The notes under the pieces are model-generated. The model saw nothing but the letters and a program-made list of their open reading frames with translations, searched no databases and had not been told where the DNA came from. From the NCBI GenBank assembly GCA_050633265.1, contig JBOEGE010000001.1, positions 124,001 to 188,000 of the forward strand: a DNA stretch of 64,000 nt. The letters are read 5' to 3'. This DNA is from JBLHZY01 sp050633265. GTDB taxonomy: Bacteria > Pseudomonadota > Alphaproteobacteria > Rhodobacterales > Rhodobacteraceae. This document shows positions 25,120 through 34,015 of the stretch, in pieces. Position 1 is the first letter of the stretch. Each line of letters opens with the position of its first letter. Both the position numbers and the translations under genes were made by a program.

Positions 25120-27615
25120 TTATCCTGCTAGCGAAAGGTTGGGAGAAATTGTGCGGGTATGCCCGCTGGCTTGGGTGACAAGATCGACCGGATCGAGGAT
25201 CAGCGCGATTTGCCCATCCCCAAGGATTGTGGCGGCCGCAATGCCAGGGACGCGCCCATAGCTTGCTTCAAGCCCTTTGATCACGACCTGGCGCTGATCC
25301 TCGATGGCATCGACAACAAGCGCGGCGCGATTGCCATCTTCTTGGCCGATCAAAAGCACGATCCCGCCAAGGTAGCTCTCTTTTGGATTGCGATAGCCAA
25401 GCTCTGCGCCCAGATCGAGCAGTGGCACAAAGCCGCCGCGAATTTGCACAACATGGGTGCTGGGGCCAAGGGTGCGCAGATCCTCTTCTGTGAGGGTCAG
25501 GGTTTCGAGGATTGCAGTGAGCGGCACGACAAGAGTTTCGCCCGCAACGCGCACCACCATCCCATCGAGCACCGCAAGGGTGAGCGGCAGCGAGATTGAA
25601 AACGTCGTGCCAACGCCCGGGGTCGAGGTAATGGCGATACGCCCGCCAAGCGATTGGATCGAGCTGCGCACAACATCCATACCAACCCCGCGCCCGGAGA
25701 GGTTTGAAATCTCTGAGGCGGTGGAAAAGCCGGGGAGGAAGAGCAGATTGTCGATATCGCTATCGCTAAGCTGCGCATCGGCTGGGATCAGCCCTTTATC
25801 GATAGCGATTTGGCGCACGCGCGGTCGGTTGATCCCGCCACCATCATCGGAGACCTCAATAACGATCCGCCCCGAGCGGTGCTTGGCAGAGAGCGACACA
25901 TGGCCTTCGCTCGATTTGCCAGCCGCAATGCGATCCTCGGTGCTTTCAAGCCCATGATCCACAGCGTTGCGGATCATATGGGTCAGCGGATCGGCGAGGC
26001 GCTCAATCACGGTTTTATCGACTTCTGTGTTCTCGCCATCTGTATTGAGGCGGACATTTTTGGAGACGACAGAGGAGGATTCGCGAATGATCCGCGCCAT
26101 ACGCTGAAAGAGCGATTTGATCGGCTGAGCGCGGATCATCATAACGCTTTCTTGGATGTCGCGGGTCAGCTGCATGAATTCTTCAAGCCCTGTGGCCACT
26201 GGCGAATTGGGCGGGAAACCGGCCTCGGTAACGCTTTGGCTGAGCATTGCTTGGTTGATCACCAGTTCACCAACGAGATTGACGAGCCGGTCAATCCGCT
26301 CCAGATCGACGCGCACTGTGGCGCGTGGCTGGGTCGCAGTGGAGCTTTTGGGCTCGCTCGGTTTGGCTTCGGCTTTCGGTTTTTCCGCTGCTGTTGGCGC
26401 TGCTGCGGGTTTTGGATCGGATTTTACCGCCGGCATTTCTGCAGCTGGCGCCGCGGGGGGCTGTGCAGCGGGCTCGGGCAAAACGGCAGCTGGCGCGGCC
26501 TCTGGCGCGGTTTTTGGTTGCGCGGCCTCTGGCGCGCCGTTTGGTTGCGCGGCCTCTGGCGCGACTTTTGTTTGCGCGGCCTCTGGCGAAACGGCTGCGG
26601 GCGTTTCGCTGTTTTGTTCAAGTGCTGGCGCAGCCTGAGGGGTTTGCGCGGCGTCTTGCGGCGCGGCGGGCTCTAATGTGAGCGGCGGCAGGGCTGCTGT
26701 GCTGGCGGGCGATTTTTGTTCGATTTTCAGCGTGCAAAGCCCATCGACAAAATCAAAGACTTCCCGCACCGCCGCCTCTGTTTCTTCGGTTGTGATGGTC
26801 AGGCGCCAAGACAGATGCGCGCTGTCTGGGTTCAATGTCTCAAGATCAGGCAGGCGCGCGGTTTCGCAAGTGACATGAACATCGCCCAAATCACGCAGGG
26901 TGCGAAACAGATAGATCGGTTCGTTGCCGCTTGAATAAAGCGTATCGTCCGGGGTGAAATGCACCTCATAGACGTTGAAATTTGAGTTTGGAGTCGCGCT
27001 CAAAGGGGCAGGGGCATCGCCTAGCGGTGCAAGCGCGCTAAGATCGGGCAGGCCTGCGGGCATATCGCTTGCGGCATTAGCGCCTGTTTCGAGATCTGGC
27101 AAAGCGCCAAGGGCAGGGGCTGCTGCGCCGCCTGCATCAAGATCGGGAAGATCCATCGGCGCCGCTGCACCCAGATCAAGGCTAAGCGTCATCGGCGCGA
27201 AATCGACCTCTTCTTCGGCCTCTTCTTCCATGCCGACCATGGCTTCGAGCGCGGCCAATACAGGCGCTTTTACATCTTCGCTGATGATTTCATCGTCGCG
27301 TGCCGCGCGCACAAGATCGGCAAGAATATCAGCGCATTGGAAGAAAATTTTCAGCGCTGCAGCATCGGGTTGAAAGCGCCCGGTGCGCACCTCATCCATC
27401 GCCGTTTCAAACCGATGCGCGAAATGCACCAGATCGTCCAAGCCAAAAGCCCCAGCCCCCCCTTTGATCGAGTGAACGGCCCGAAAAACGATATTGATCG
27501 TTTCAGGGTCATCTTCGCCATCGTCCATCGTTTGAAGGCCATCTTGAAGGCTTTCGAGGAGTTCTTCACATTCAACAAAGAAGGAAGCGCGGATTTCTGC
27601 CATGGGATCGGACAT
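25120..27615 (-). CDS. cheA: Chemotaxis histidine kinase CheA
   Basis: Signalling kinase of 831 residues that phosphorylates CheY and CheB. Order: Hpt domain with His48 (AVHSIKGGAGAFG), a second small domain and a long Ala/Pro/Gln-rich linker (about 330-475), dimerisation helices (RIDRLVNLVGELVINQ), HATPase with HMIRNAVDHGLES and SGRGVGMDVV, and a C-terminal CheW-like domain. The start at 27615 (MSDPMAEIRASFF) has AAAGGA upstream; an open frame to 27816 runs back through cheY and is not used. The linker contains four 27-bp repeats. Confidence 0.95.
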   Translation of the reverse strand: MSDPMAEIRASFFVECEELLESLQDGLQTMDDGEDDPETINIVFRAVHSIKGGAGAFGLDDLVHFAHRFETAMDEVRTGRFQPDAAALKIFFQCADILADLVRAARDDEIISEDVKAPVLAALEAMVGMEEEAEEEVDFAPMTLSLDLGAAAPMDLPDLDAGGAAAPALGALPDLETGANAASDMPAGLPDLSALAPLGDAPAPLSATPNSNFNVYEVHFTPDDTLYSSGNEPIYLFRTLRDLGDVHVTCETARLPDLETLNPDSAHLSWRLTITTEETEAAVREVFDFVDGLCTLKIEQKSPASTAALPPLTLEPAAPQDAAQTPQAAPALEQNSETPAAVSPEAAQTKVAPEAAQPNGAPEAAQPKTAPEAAPAAVLPEPAAQPPAAPAAEMPAVKSDPKPAAAPTAAEKPKAEAKPSEPKSSTATQPRATVRVDLERIDRLVNLVGELVINQAMLSQSVTEAGFPPNSPVATGLEEFMQLTRDIQESVMMIRAQPIKSLFQRMARIIRESSSVVSKNVRLNTDGENTEVDKTVIERLADPLTHMIRNAVDHGLESTEDRIAAGKSSEGHVSLSAKHRSGRIVIEVSDDGGGINRPRVRQIAIDKGLIPADAQLSDSDIDNLLFLPGFSTASEISNLSGRGVGMDVVRSSIQSLGGRIAITSTPGVGTTFSISLPLTLAVLDGMVVRVAGETLVVPLTAILETLTLTEEDLRTLGPSTHVVQIRGGFVPLLDLGAELGYRNPKESYLGGIVLLIGQEDGNRAALVVDAIEDQRQVVIKGLEASYGRVPGIAAATILGDGQIALILDPVDLVTQASGHTRTISPNLSLAG
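26493..26600 (-). repeat. Four 27-bp tandem repeats in the CheA linker
   Basis: The sequence GCGCGGCCTCTGGCG recurs at 26493, 26520, 26547 and 26574, exactly 27 bases apart. The product has nine-residue units of the type EAAQPKTAP, which extend the flexible linker. Confidence 0.85.
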
Positions 27616-27625
27616 TGATTTTCCT

Positions 27626-27991
27626 TTAGCCAGCGACCATTTGGAGCGCTTTAACGAGCTTGGCAGGATCAAATGGTTTGACGATCCAGCCTGTGGCGCC
27701 CGCTTGGCGCGCCTTGGTTTTGAGCTCAGCAGCACTTTCTGTGGTGAGCACGAGAATGGGGATACGCGCCCATTTCTCTTCCTTACGCACCGCATCAATG
27801 AAGCCAAAACCATCAAGACGCGGCATATTGATATCGGTGATGATCACATCGGGCTCGAGCCCTTCAAGAACCTCCAACCCATGCACGCCATCATCGGCCA
27901 AATGGGCGGTAAACCCCGCAGACGTCAGCGCAAGATTAAGCATATCGCGCATGGTGCGGCTGTCATCGACAGCAAGAACCTCAATACTCAT
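27626..27991 (-). CDS. cheY: CheY-type response regulator (first, before cheA)
   Basis: Single-domain receiver of 121 residues. Asp9/Asp10 (AVDDSRTMRD), phosphoacceptor Asp53 (ITDINMPRLDG), Thr in LVLTTES and Lys in VKPFDP form the complete phosphorylation site. It overlaps the upstream STAS gene by 4 bases and lies 10 bases before cheA, the position of cheY1 in Sinorhizobium meliloti. Confidence 0.93.
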   Translation of the reverse strand: MSIEVLAVDDSRTMRDMLNLALTSAGFTAHLADDGVHGLEVLEGLEPDVIITDINMPRLDGFGFIDAVRKEEKWARIPILVLTTESAAELKTKARQAGATGWIVKPFDPAKLVKALQMVAG

Positions 27992-28269
27992 GTCCAGCCC
28001 TCCGGTTGGGAAAGGGATTCCGGCGTAAACCCAAAAAGGCCGAGCTGATCAATGCAACTGTCTGAAACATTGATGATCCGCGCCGAGCCGCCCGCACCAG
28101 CACGGGTTTTGATCGCGCTCAGGATCACTTGCAGCGCTTGCGCCCCGATATGGGATACGCGCGCTGCATCAAGAACCATTTCGCCCGCAGGCGCCGCTTT
28201 CAACGCCTCGCTCAAAGGAACGATGGATTGATAATCCAGGCGGCTTTCTAATGCGATTGAACCGCTCAT
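27988..28269 (-). CDS. STAS-domain protein, CheS-like
   Basis: Encodes 93 residues with a STAS fold (MVLDAARVSHIGAQALQVIL). The residue aligned with the phosphorylated Ser of SpoIIAA-type anti-sigma factor antagonists appears to be Ala43, so it is probably not regulated by phosphorylation there. It is the first gene of the minus-strand che operon, directly before cheY, cheA, cheW and cheR. This matches the place of cheS in Sinorhizobium meliloti, whose small product binds CheA and speeds CheY1 dephosphorylation. The CheS assignment rests on position and size, and is inferred. Confidence 0.78.
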   Translation of the reverse strand: MSGSIALESRLDYQSIVPLSEALKAAPAGEMVLDAARVSHIGAQALQVILSAIKTRAGAGGSARIINVSDSCIDQLGLFGFTPESLSQPEGWT

Positions 28270-28604
28270 GTTTGCGGCCCCATTTTATCAGCCATGGGCA
28301 AAAAGTGATTTGGACAATGCATCTTTCGCGTTCCCTTACATTTCGTCTTGTTTGGGACTGTTTAGGGCGCATTGCGTTAAAACAGAGTTACGGCGCGCGG
28401 ATTATTTTTAAAAGCAGCGCCTTTCCATCCGTTTTGCCCGGCTTTTCTGCGGCCAAAGCAAAAGCGCCGCCGGGCGCGCGGGCTTGGCAGCTCTGTGTTT
28501 TGGCTGTGGCGGCTGAGGGGAGAGGATCTGGCCAAGATGTGCCAGCAGGCCAGTATCCCCGTGACCTGGCTCAGTTAGGGTCGAAAATCAGAGGCGAAAA
28601 CGCG
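28270..28604. promoter_or_regulatory. Promoter region of the minus-strand che operon
   Basis: This 335-base gap has no supported gene. It must hold the promoter of the cheS-like to cheY operon and the 3' end of the glk transcript. A sequence GTTAA-N7-TTAC at 28376-28391 matches the CtrA consensus on the minus strand with one mismatch, 107 bases before the first che gene. No convincing terminator for glk was seen. Confidence 0.4.
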
Positions 28605-29594
28605 CTAAGGCCGCGGGGTATGGGCCAAAAAACCTGCACATCCGGTGAGGGCGGCATAATCATCCTCAATAACAGTGACAGCGAAATTCTGCATAAACCC
28701 AGCAAAGCGCCCCTTATCACGAAACGCCTCTGCAAAGCCGAATGTGCCCAGATAGGGCGCCATTGCGCGGGCCACACCACCAACAAGATAGACCCCGCCA
28801 AAGGGCAGCTGGATCAACGACAGATTGCCCGCAACCGTCCCCAAAATCCGCACAAAAAGCCTTGCCGATTCCGTGGCGCGCGCATCCGTGCCGCTTTGCA
28901 CCGCCCCCATAATCTCCGCCGCAGAGCATTCGCGCTCATCCCCCGCTTCATGGCCCAAAAACCGATAAATCCGCTCAAGGCCACGCCCCGAAAGCACATC
29001 CTCAACGGCCGGAAACCCATGCGCAGTCTCAACGAATTGGCACAGGCGCAGCTCGGCCTCATTGCGGATCGGCAGATTGGCATGGCCGCATTCAGAAGGG
29101 GTAACGATCCGCCCGCCAAATGTGTTGAACACCGGCGCCATGTTAAAACCTGTTCCGACGCCAATCACCAGTTGCGCCGCTGCATCCGAGGGCGCATGGG
29201 CCGGGGCAGGCAGGACAGCGCGCATATTATCCGGCGCGACATGGCCAAGCGCATGGCCCTGCGCCTGAAGATCATTGAGAATGGCGCAATGTTCGGCTCG
29301 GGTTGCGCGCATCAATGTGTCGCGATCAATGGTCCAATCCAGATTGGTCATCGTGCCAACCCCATCGCGCACAGGCCCCGCCACAGCAACACAGGTCGAG
29401 GCGCAATCAACATCGCCTTCCTCGGCAATATAGCGGCGCAGAACGGTCTCAAGCCCGGGCACACCCGTATTGGCATAGCGCCGGATCGAGCCCTCCAAAA
29501 GCACAGAACCGCGCGCCAAAGCGACCCGCGTATTGGTGCCGCCAATATCTGCAACGAGCGAAAGCGTATCGGCGGGGTGGGATGTCTTGGTCAT
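28605..29594 (-). CDS. glk: Glucokinase
   Basis: Phosphorylates glucose with ATP; ROK-unrelated bacterial Glk type, 329 residues. It has phosphate-binding ADIGGTNTRVAL at the N-terminus, the catalytic Asp in LNDLQAQGHALG, GVGTGFN, and SECGHANLP. The start at 29594 gives MTKTSHPADTLSL; 13 more codons are open upstream to 29633, but they only touch the end of the GH1 gene. It lies directly downstream of the beta-glucosidase, so released glucose is phosphorylated by its operon partner. Confidence 0.93.
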   Translation of the reverse strand: MTKTSHPADTLSLVADIGGTNTRVALARGSVLLEGSIRRYANTGVPGLETVLRRYIAEEGDVDCASTCVAVAGPVRDGVGTMTNLDWTIDRDTLMRATRAEHCAILNDLQAQGHALGHVAPDNMRAVLPAPAHAPSDAAAQLVIGVGTGFNMAPVFNTFGGRIVTPSECGHANLPIRNEAELRLCQFVETAHGFPAVEDVLSGRGLERIYRFLGHEAGDERECSAAEIMGAVQSGTDARATESARLFVRILGTVAGNLSLIQLPFGGVYLVGGVARAMAPYLGTFGFAEAFRDKGRFAGFMQNFAVTVIEDDYAALTGCAGFLAHTPRP

Positions 29595-29632
29595 TGCAGC
29601 AGGGCTCCGATGGGCAAAAAGAGAAGGCGGCA

Positions 29633-30955
29633 CTAGGCTTTCAGCGCGGCGGTCAACATATGATACGAGGCTTTGGGCGTGCGCTTTTGGCTTTCAAAAT
29701 CGACATGAACAATGCCAAAGCGCTTCTCATAACCAAGCGCCCATTCATAATTATCCAGAAGCGACCAATAGAAAAACCCCTGAACATTCGCGCCTTGCGC
29801 AATTGCCTCGCGCACGGCGCCCAAATGCGCCTTGATATATGCCATACGCTCGGGATCATGAACCGCCCCATTGATAAGCTCATCCGCCCAAGCCATGCCA
29901 TTTTCAGTGATATACAGCGGCTTGCCACCAAGCGCATCATGCCCCCGCATCAGAAATTCGCGCAACCCATCGGGATAGATTTCCCAGCCCATCTGGGTCG
30001 TGGCCAAATGGCCGGGCACATCGCGCGTTGCGGGCCAAGGGGCGCCGGGATCATCCGCATGTATATGGCGCGTGTAATAGTTTACCCCAAGCCAATCAAT
30101 GGGTTGCGAGATCATCTTCATGTCATCTTCCCACCCTTTTGGCATATGCGGCGCAAGCCCCTCAAGCGCCTCCGCAGGATAAACGCCCTTTGCAATCCCC
30201 TCCAAATACCAGCGATTGAACAAAGCATCCTGGCGCGCAGAAGCCGCCATATCCGCAGGCGCATTGCTTGCCGGGCGGCAATGATCGAAATTGAGCACAA
30301 TCCCAAGATGATCCAGCCCCATGGCGCGCAGCCGGGTGATCGCTTCGCCATGGGCCTTAAGAACGTGATGCATCGCGCGCGCCGTGGCACGAATATCGCG
30401 CTTGCCGGGCGCATGGGCCCCAAGGAAATGGCTCAAATAGGCAACGCACCAAGGCTCATTGATCGTCGCGATCCCGGCCATCCGATCGCCGATCCTGGCC
30501 GAAATCACCTCAACATAATCCCCAAACCACTTGGCAACATCCGGGTGCGTCCAGCCGCCCAAATCGGCCAAAGCCGAAGGCATTTCCCAGTGATACAAGG
30601 TCTGAAATGGCTTCAAACCGCGCGCCAACATGCCATCCACCAAGCGATCATAATAATCCAGCCCCTCAGGATTGGCCGCGCCGCGCCCCTCGGGCATCAC
30701 CCGCGCCCAAGAGGTTGAAAACCTATAAGCATCAAAACCGCCCCCAGAGAGCAGATCAAGATCCTCCTCAAAACGGTGATAATGATCGCAAGCAACAGCC
30801 CCATCCTCGGCCCGGATCACATTGCCCGGCGTGGCCGCAAATGTATCCCAATGGGTCGGGCCCGCGCCGCCAAAAGAATGGCCCTCAATTTGATAGGCCG
30901 CCGTGGCCGCACCAAAGAGAAAGCCTTTGGGAAAATCAGAACGAGAAAGAGACAT
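29633..30955 (-). CDS. bglA: GH1 family beta-glucosidase
   Basis: Retaining beta-glucosidase, 440 residues. The general acid is Glu167 (TINEPWC) and the nucleophile Glu351 (YITENGMAW). The N-terminal FLFGAATAAYQIEG signature is present. There is no signal peptide, so it acts in the cytoplasm on imported beta-glucosides. It is on the same strand as glk and lies 150 bases downstream of the LacI-type regulator, so it may be in the same sugar regulon, although its own transporter is not in this window. Confidence 0.94.
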   Translation of the reverse strand: MSLSRSDFPKGFLFGAATAAYQIEGHSFGGAGPTHWDTFAATPGNVIRAEDGAVACDHYHRFEEDLDLLSGGGFDAYRFSTSWARVMPEGRGAANPEGLDYYDRLVDGMLARGLKPFQTLYHWEMPSALADLGGWTHPDVAKWFGDYVEVISARIGDRMAGIATINEPWCVAYLSHFLGAHAPGKRDIRATARAMHHVLKAHGEAITRLRAMGLDHLGIVLNFDHCRPASNAPADMAASARQDALFNRWYLEGIAKGVYPAEALEGLAPHMPKGWEDDMKMISQPIDWLGVNYYTRHIHADDPGAPWPATRDVPGHLATTQMGWEIYPDGLREFLMRGHDALGGKPLYITENGMAWADELINGAVHDPERMAYIKAHLGAVREAIAQGANVQGFFYWSLLDNYEWALGYEKRFGIVHVDFESQKRTPKASYHMLTAALKA

Positions 30956-31105
30956 TGGCGTATCCTTTGGAACTTATCTGGGGCAGGGGATGCTGCACGA
31001 AAACGGGGCGTATGGGCAATAATCACGGGCACTTAGCCACAAAGGGGCCACTTGGCATGAGGGGCCAAAAGAGGGGGCACAGAGCGCGATATATGAACAG
31101 ATGTT

Positions 31106-32149
31106 TTAGGGGCTTGGCCTTTCAAAATAGGGCCCCGGGCCGCTTGAGGCACCAAGGATCAATTCGCATCGCAGCAATGTCTGATCGGGCTTTGAATTGG
31201 GCGTCTTGATCCGCCCCAAAACCGCGCGCGCACAGATCACGCCTGCCTCGCGTACAGAAGACCGCGTTGCGGTAAAAATCGGCGCGTCCTGGCCATTGCG
31301 CAGATAGCTGAGATCATCATCATGGGTGACAATCGAGATGTCTTTGCCAAGCACCAATCCGCGCTCTTGAATGGCCCGGCGCGCACCGATGGCGGTGATG
31401 ATGGAGGAGATCAACAAAGCGCTCGGCGGTTCGGGCAAATCCAGCAGCTTTCCCGTGCTGGCATAGCCATAATGCTCGGTCATCTCGCTGCTGAACAACA
31501 GGGCCGGATCAACCGCCAACCCATGTAATTCATGAACCTTTTCATAGCCTTCGCGCCGCCGCATGGCGAAATCCATCTGCTCGATCCCATTGATCAAGGC
31601 AATGCGGCGATGGCCCTGAGCGACCAAATACTCTGTCGCCATTTCAAAAGCCCCAAGATTGTCCACATCGACCCAAGAATAGCTCTCATCCGCTGTCCCG
31701 GTGCGCCCATGAACCGCAAAGGGCATGCCGATTTCTTCAAGCAATTTGATCCGCGGATCATCGGCCCGCGGCCCATGCACAATGATCCCATCGACCGAGC
31801 CTTTGGTCGCCAGATCGCGATACATTTTCGCCTCATCCGTATCGGCCACAACCGAGAGATGCATATCATAGCCGTTCTGCGCATAAATCTCGCCGGCGCC
31901 CGCGATAAAATCGGCAAAAATCGGGTTCACAATCTCATGTTTGGTCGAGATCGGGATCACATGACCAATCGACATGGTGCGCCCGGTGGCAAGGCCCTTG
32001 GCGCGCGTATCAGGGCGATAATTGACCCGGCGCGCCTCGGATTGAACCCGCTGGCGCGTCGCTTCAGAGACCTCGGGATACCCATTCAGGGCGCGACTTA
32101 CGGTTGTTTGGGACAGGCCAAGATGGGCCGAGAGTTGTTTTAAATTCAT
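31106..32149 (-). CDS. aglR: LacI-family regulator of the agl operon
   Basis: DNA-binding repressor of 347 residues. The N-terminal helix-turn-helix and hinge (MNLKQLSAHLGLSQTTVSRA, then NYRPDTRAKGLATG) precede a periplasmic-binding-protein-type sugar domain. It is divergent from aglEFGAK, the arrangement of AglR in Sinorhizobium meliloti. A 12-bp palindrome in the shared promoter region is a likely operator. The effector is probably an alpha-glucoside or glucose, which the sequence does not show. Confidence 0.9.
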   Translation of the reverse strand: MNLKQLSAHLGLSQTTVSRALNGYPEVSEATRQRVQSEARRVNYRPDTRAKGLATGRTMSIGHVIPISTKHEIVNPIFADFIAGAGEIYAQNGYDMHLSVVADTDEAKMYRDLATKGSVDGIIVHGPRADDPRIKLLEEIGMPFAVHGRTGTADESYSWVDVDNLGAFEMATEYLVAQGHRRIALINGIEQMDFAMRRREGYEKVHELHGLAVDPALLFSSEMTEHYGYASTGKLLDLPEPPSALLISSIITAIGARRAIQERGLVLGKDISIVTHDDDLSYLRNGQDAPIFTATRSSVREAGVICARAVLGRIKTPNSKPDQTLLRCELILGASSGPGPYFERPSP

Positions 32150-32540
32150 CCGTTTCCCTGCGCCTTGCGCTGTTTCTTGGTGGTCTCAAACGCATCTCAA
32201 ACGCCTGATTGCCGCCGATAATCCCCTGTGCGTGCCGCCCAAAATCCATCAGGCTGAACACGCTAAAATCATTGTCTGGCGCGTAGTTTAGCCAGATGCG
32301 CAGAGCGGGTCAAAATCATGTTCAACGAAACATTTTGCGCTTTACTCAAAGCGGCGGTAAGGCCCGCGCCCAGATTTGTCTAGCGCTAACATTTTGCAAT
32401 GCGTGATTGACAGATCGCTGCGTTTTGATCACCCTAGCGGTACTCAAAGCGCTTTGGAAGAGGGATTCTTACCCCGAACTTGCGCTGTATAAGTTTTTGG
32501 ACGGGGCCGTTGAGCGCCGCCTATCATTGGGAGGACCACC
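32150..32540. promoter_or_regulatory. Divergent aglR/aglE control region
   Basis: This 391-base gap holds no gene. It contains a perfect palindrome CAAAGCGCTTTG at 32445-32456, a typical LacI-family operator with a central CG. The sequence TACTCAAAGCG occurs at both 32343-32353 and 32441-32451, and AACATTTTGC at both 32329-32338 and 32388-32397. A TTGACA at 32407-32412 may be the -35 element of aglE, with no good -10 seen; the palindrome would lie just downstream of it, where a repressor would block transcription. Confidence 0.65.
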
Positions 32541-33893
32541 ATGAAACAGACCCTACTCGCGGGCGCTGCTGCCCTTGCGCTTAGCACAGGCGCGGCCAGT
32601 GCCGCAGGCCATTTGCCCTTTGCCCCTGGTGAAGGCGATTTTAGCTGGGACAGCTATGAAGAGCTGAAGAAACTCGATCTCAAAGGCGAGGTCATCACCG
32701 TATTTGGCACATGGCTTGGCGGCGAAAAAGACAGCTTTGAAGCGGCCATGGCCTATTTTGAAGAAGCCACAGGCGCGGATGTTCAATATTCCGGCTCCGA
32801 TAGTTTTGAGCAACAAATCCTGATCGAGGCCGAAGCGGGCTCTGCGCCCAATATCGCCATCTTCCCACAGCCAGGCCTTGCCAGAGATATGGCCTCGCGC
32901 GGCTTGCTGACACCGCTCACCGATGCGGATGCGGCCTGGGTGCGCGACAATTATGCCGCCGGTCAATCCTGGGTTGATCTTGCGACCTATAAAGACAAAG
33001 CGGGCGACGAGAATTTCTACGGGATCTTCTACCGCGCGGATCTCAAATCGCTGGTCTGGTATTCGCCCGACAATTTTGAGGATGCCGGCTATGACATCCC
33101 GCAATCCATGGAAGAGCTCAAAGCCCTCTCCGATCAGATCGTCGCAGATGGCGGCACCCCTTGGTGCATCGGGCTTGGCTCAGGCGCGGCAACGGGCTGG
33201 CCTGCGACCGATTGGGTCGAAGACATGCTTTTGCGCACCGCAGAACCTTCGGTCTATGATGCATGGGTTGCCAATGAAATCCCGTTCAACGATCCGGCCA
33301 TTGTGGCGGCGATTGAAGAATTCGGCGCCTTTGCGCGCAACGATGATTATGTGGCTGGCGGGGCCGGTGCCGTTGCTTCAACCGATTTCCGCGACAGCCC
33401 CAAAGGCCTGTTTAGCTCACCACCGCAGTGCTACATGCACCGCCAAGCCTCCTTCATCCCGGCCTTCTTCCCCGAAGGAACGCAAATGGGCACGGATGCG
33501 GATTTCTTCTACTTCCCCGCCTATGCCTCCAAAGATCTGGGCAAGCCGGTTCTGGGCGCAGGTACAGTGGCCACAATCACCAACGATTCCAAAGGCGCGC
33601 GCGCTTTGATCGACTATTTCAAAACACCCATCGCGCATGAGATTTGGATGGCCCAAGGCGCCTTCCTTTCTCCGCATAGCGCCGCCAACCCAGCGGTTTA
33701 TGCCTCTGATGCATCGCGCGGCATGGGCGAAATCCTTCTTGGCGCAGATACGTTCCGCTTTGATGGCTCGGATCTGATGCCCGGCGCGATTGGCGCAGGT
33801 GTGTTCTGGACAGGGATGGTCGATTACACGGGCGGCAAAGACGCTGCCGAAGTGGCCGCCGAAGTGCAGGCCACATGGGACTCGATCAAGTAA
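32541..33893 (+). CDS. aglE: Alpha-glucoside ABC transporter, substrate-binding protein
   Basis: Periplasmic binding protein of 450 residues. The signal peptide MKQTLLAGAAALALSTGAAS precedes AAGHLPFAPGEGDFSWDSY. The extracellular solute-binding family 1 fold is recognisable with VFGTWLGGEKDSFEAAMAYF and the C-terminal FWTGMVDYTGGKDA. It is the first gene of the aglEFGAK operon for trehalose, maltose or sucrose-type sugars. A GGGAGG ribosome site precedes the ATG. A hairpin follows the gene, which may keep this mRNA segment more abundant than the permease part. Confidence 0.93.
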   Translation: MKQTLLAGAAALALSTGAASAAGHLPFAPGEGDFSWDSYEELKKLDLKGEVITVFGTWLGGEKDSFEAAMAYFEEATGADVQYSGSDSFEQQILIEAEAGSAPNIAIFPQPGLARDMASRGLLTPLTDADAAWVRDNYAAGQSWVDLATYKDKAGDENFYGIFYRADLKSLVWYSPDNFEDAGYDIPQSMEELKALSDQIVADGGTPWCIGLGSGAATGWPATDWVEDMLLRTAEPSVYDAWVANEIPFNDPAIVAAIEEFGAFARNDDYVAGGAGAVASTDFRDSPKGLFSSPPQCYMHRQASFIPAFFPEGTQMGTDADFFYFPAYASKDLGKPVLGAGTVATITNDSKGARALIDYFKTPIAHEIWMAQGAFLSPHSAANPAVYASDASRGMGEILLGADTFRFDGSDLMPGAIGAGVFWTGMVDYTGGKDAAEVAAEVQATWDSIK

Positions 33894-33915
33894 GCCAAAC
33901 GGCTTGATAAAATGG

Positions 33916-33940
33916 CTCGGCGCGTGATCCGCGCGCCGGG
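33916..33940 (+). other. Intercistronic hairpin after aglE
   Basis: CGGCGCG (33918-33924) pairs with CGCGCCG (33932-33938), with flanking pairs and a 7-base loop. No T-run follows. It is likely a stabilising stem, or a partial terminator that lowers downstream expression relative to the binding protein. Confidence 0.55.
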
Positions 33941-34015
33941 CAGATCATCCGCCAAATGCCAAACCGATAGCCCATAAGGGCAGGGCGCGCGCGATGAACC
34001 TTGGGAGGGGACCAG

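Noticed and set aside
26493..26600. CRISPR-like regular repeats
   Set aside because: The 27-bp units are directly tandem, in frame within cheA, without unique spacers or cas genes.
28285..28292. Flagellar sigma-28-type promoter before the cheS-like gene
   Set aside because: GCTGATAA resembles the -10 element, but the -35 spacing is off by one and the start would leave no room for a ribosome site.
28251..29636. 461-residue open frame opposite glk
   Set aside because: It is the antisense of glucokinase, created by codon bias; composition is low in conserved motifs and rich in Arg, His and Gln.
29303..30718. 471-residue open frame opposite the beta-glucosidase
   Set aside because: Antisense shadow of a clear GH1 gene with intact catalytic residues.
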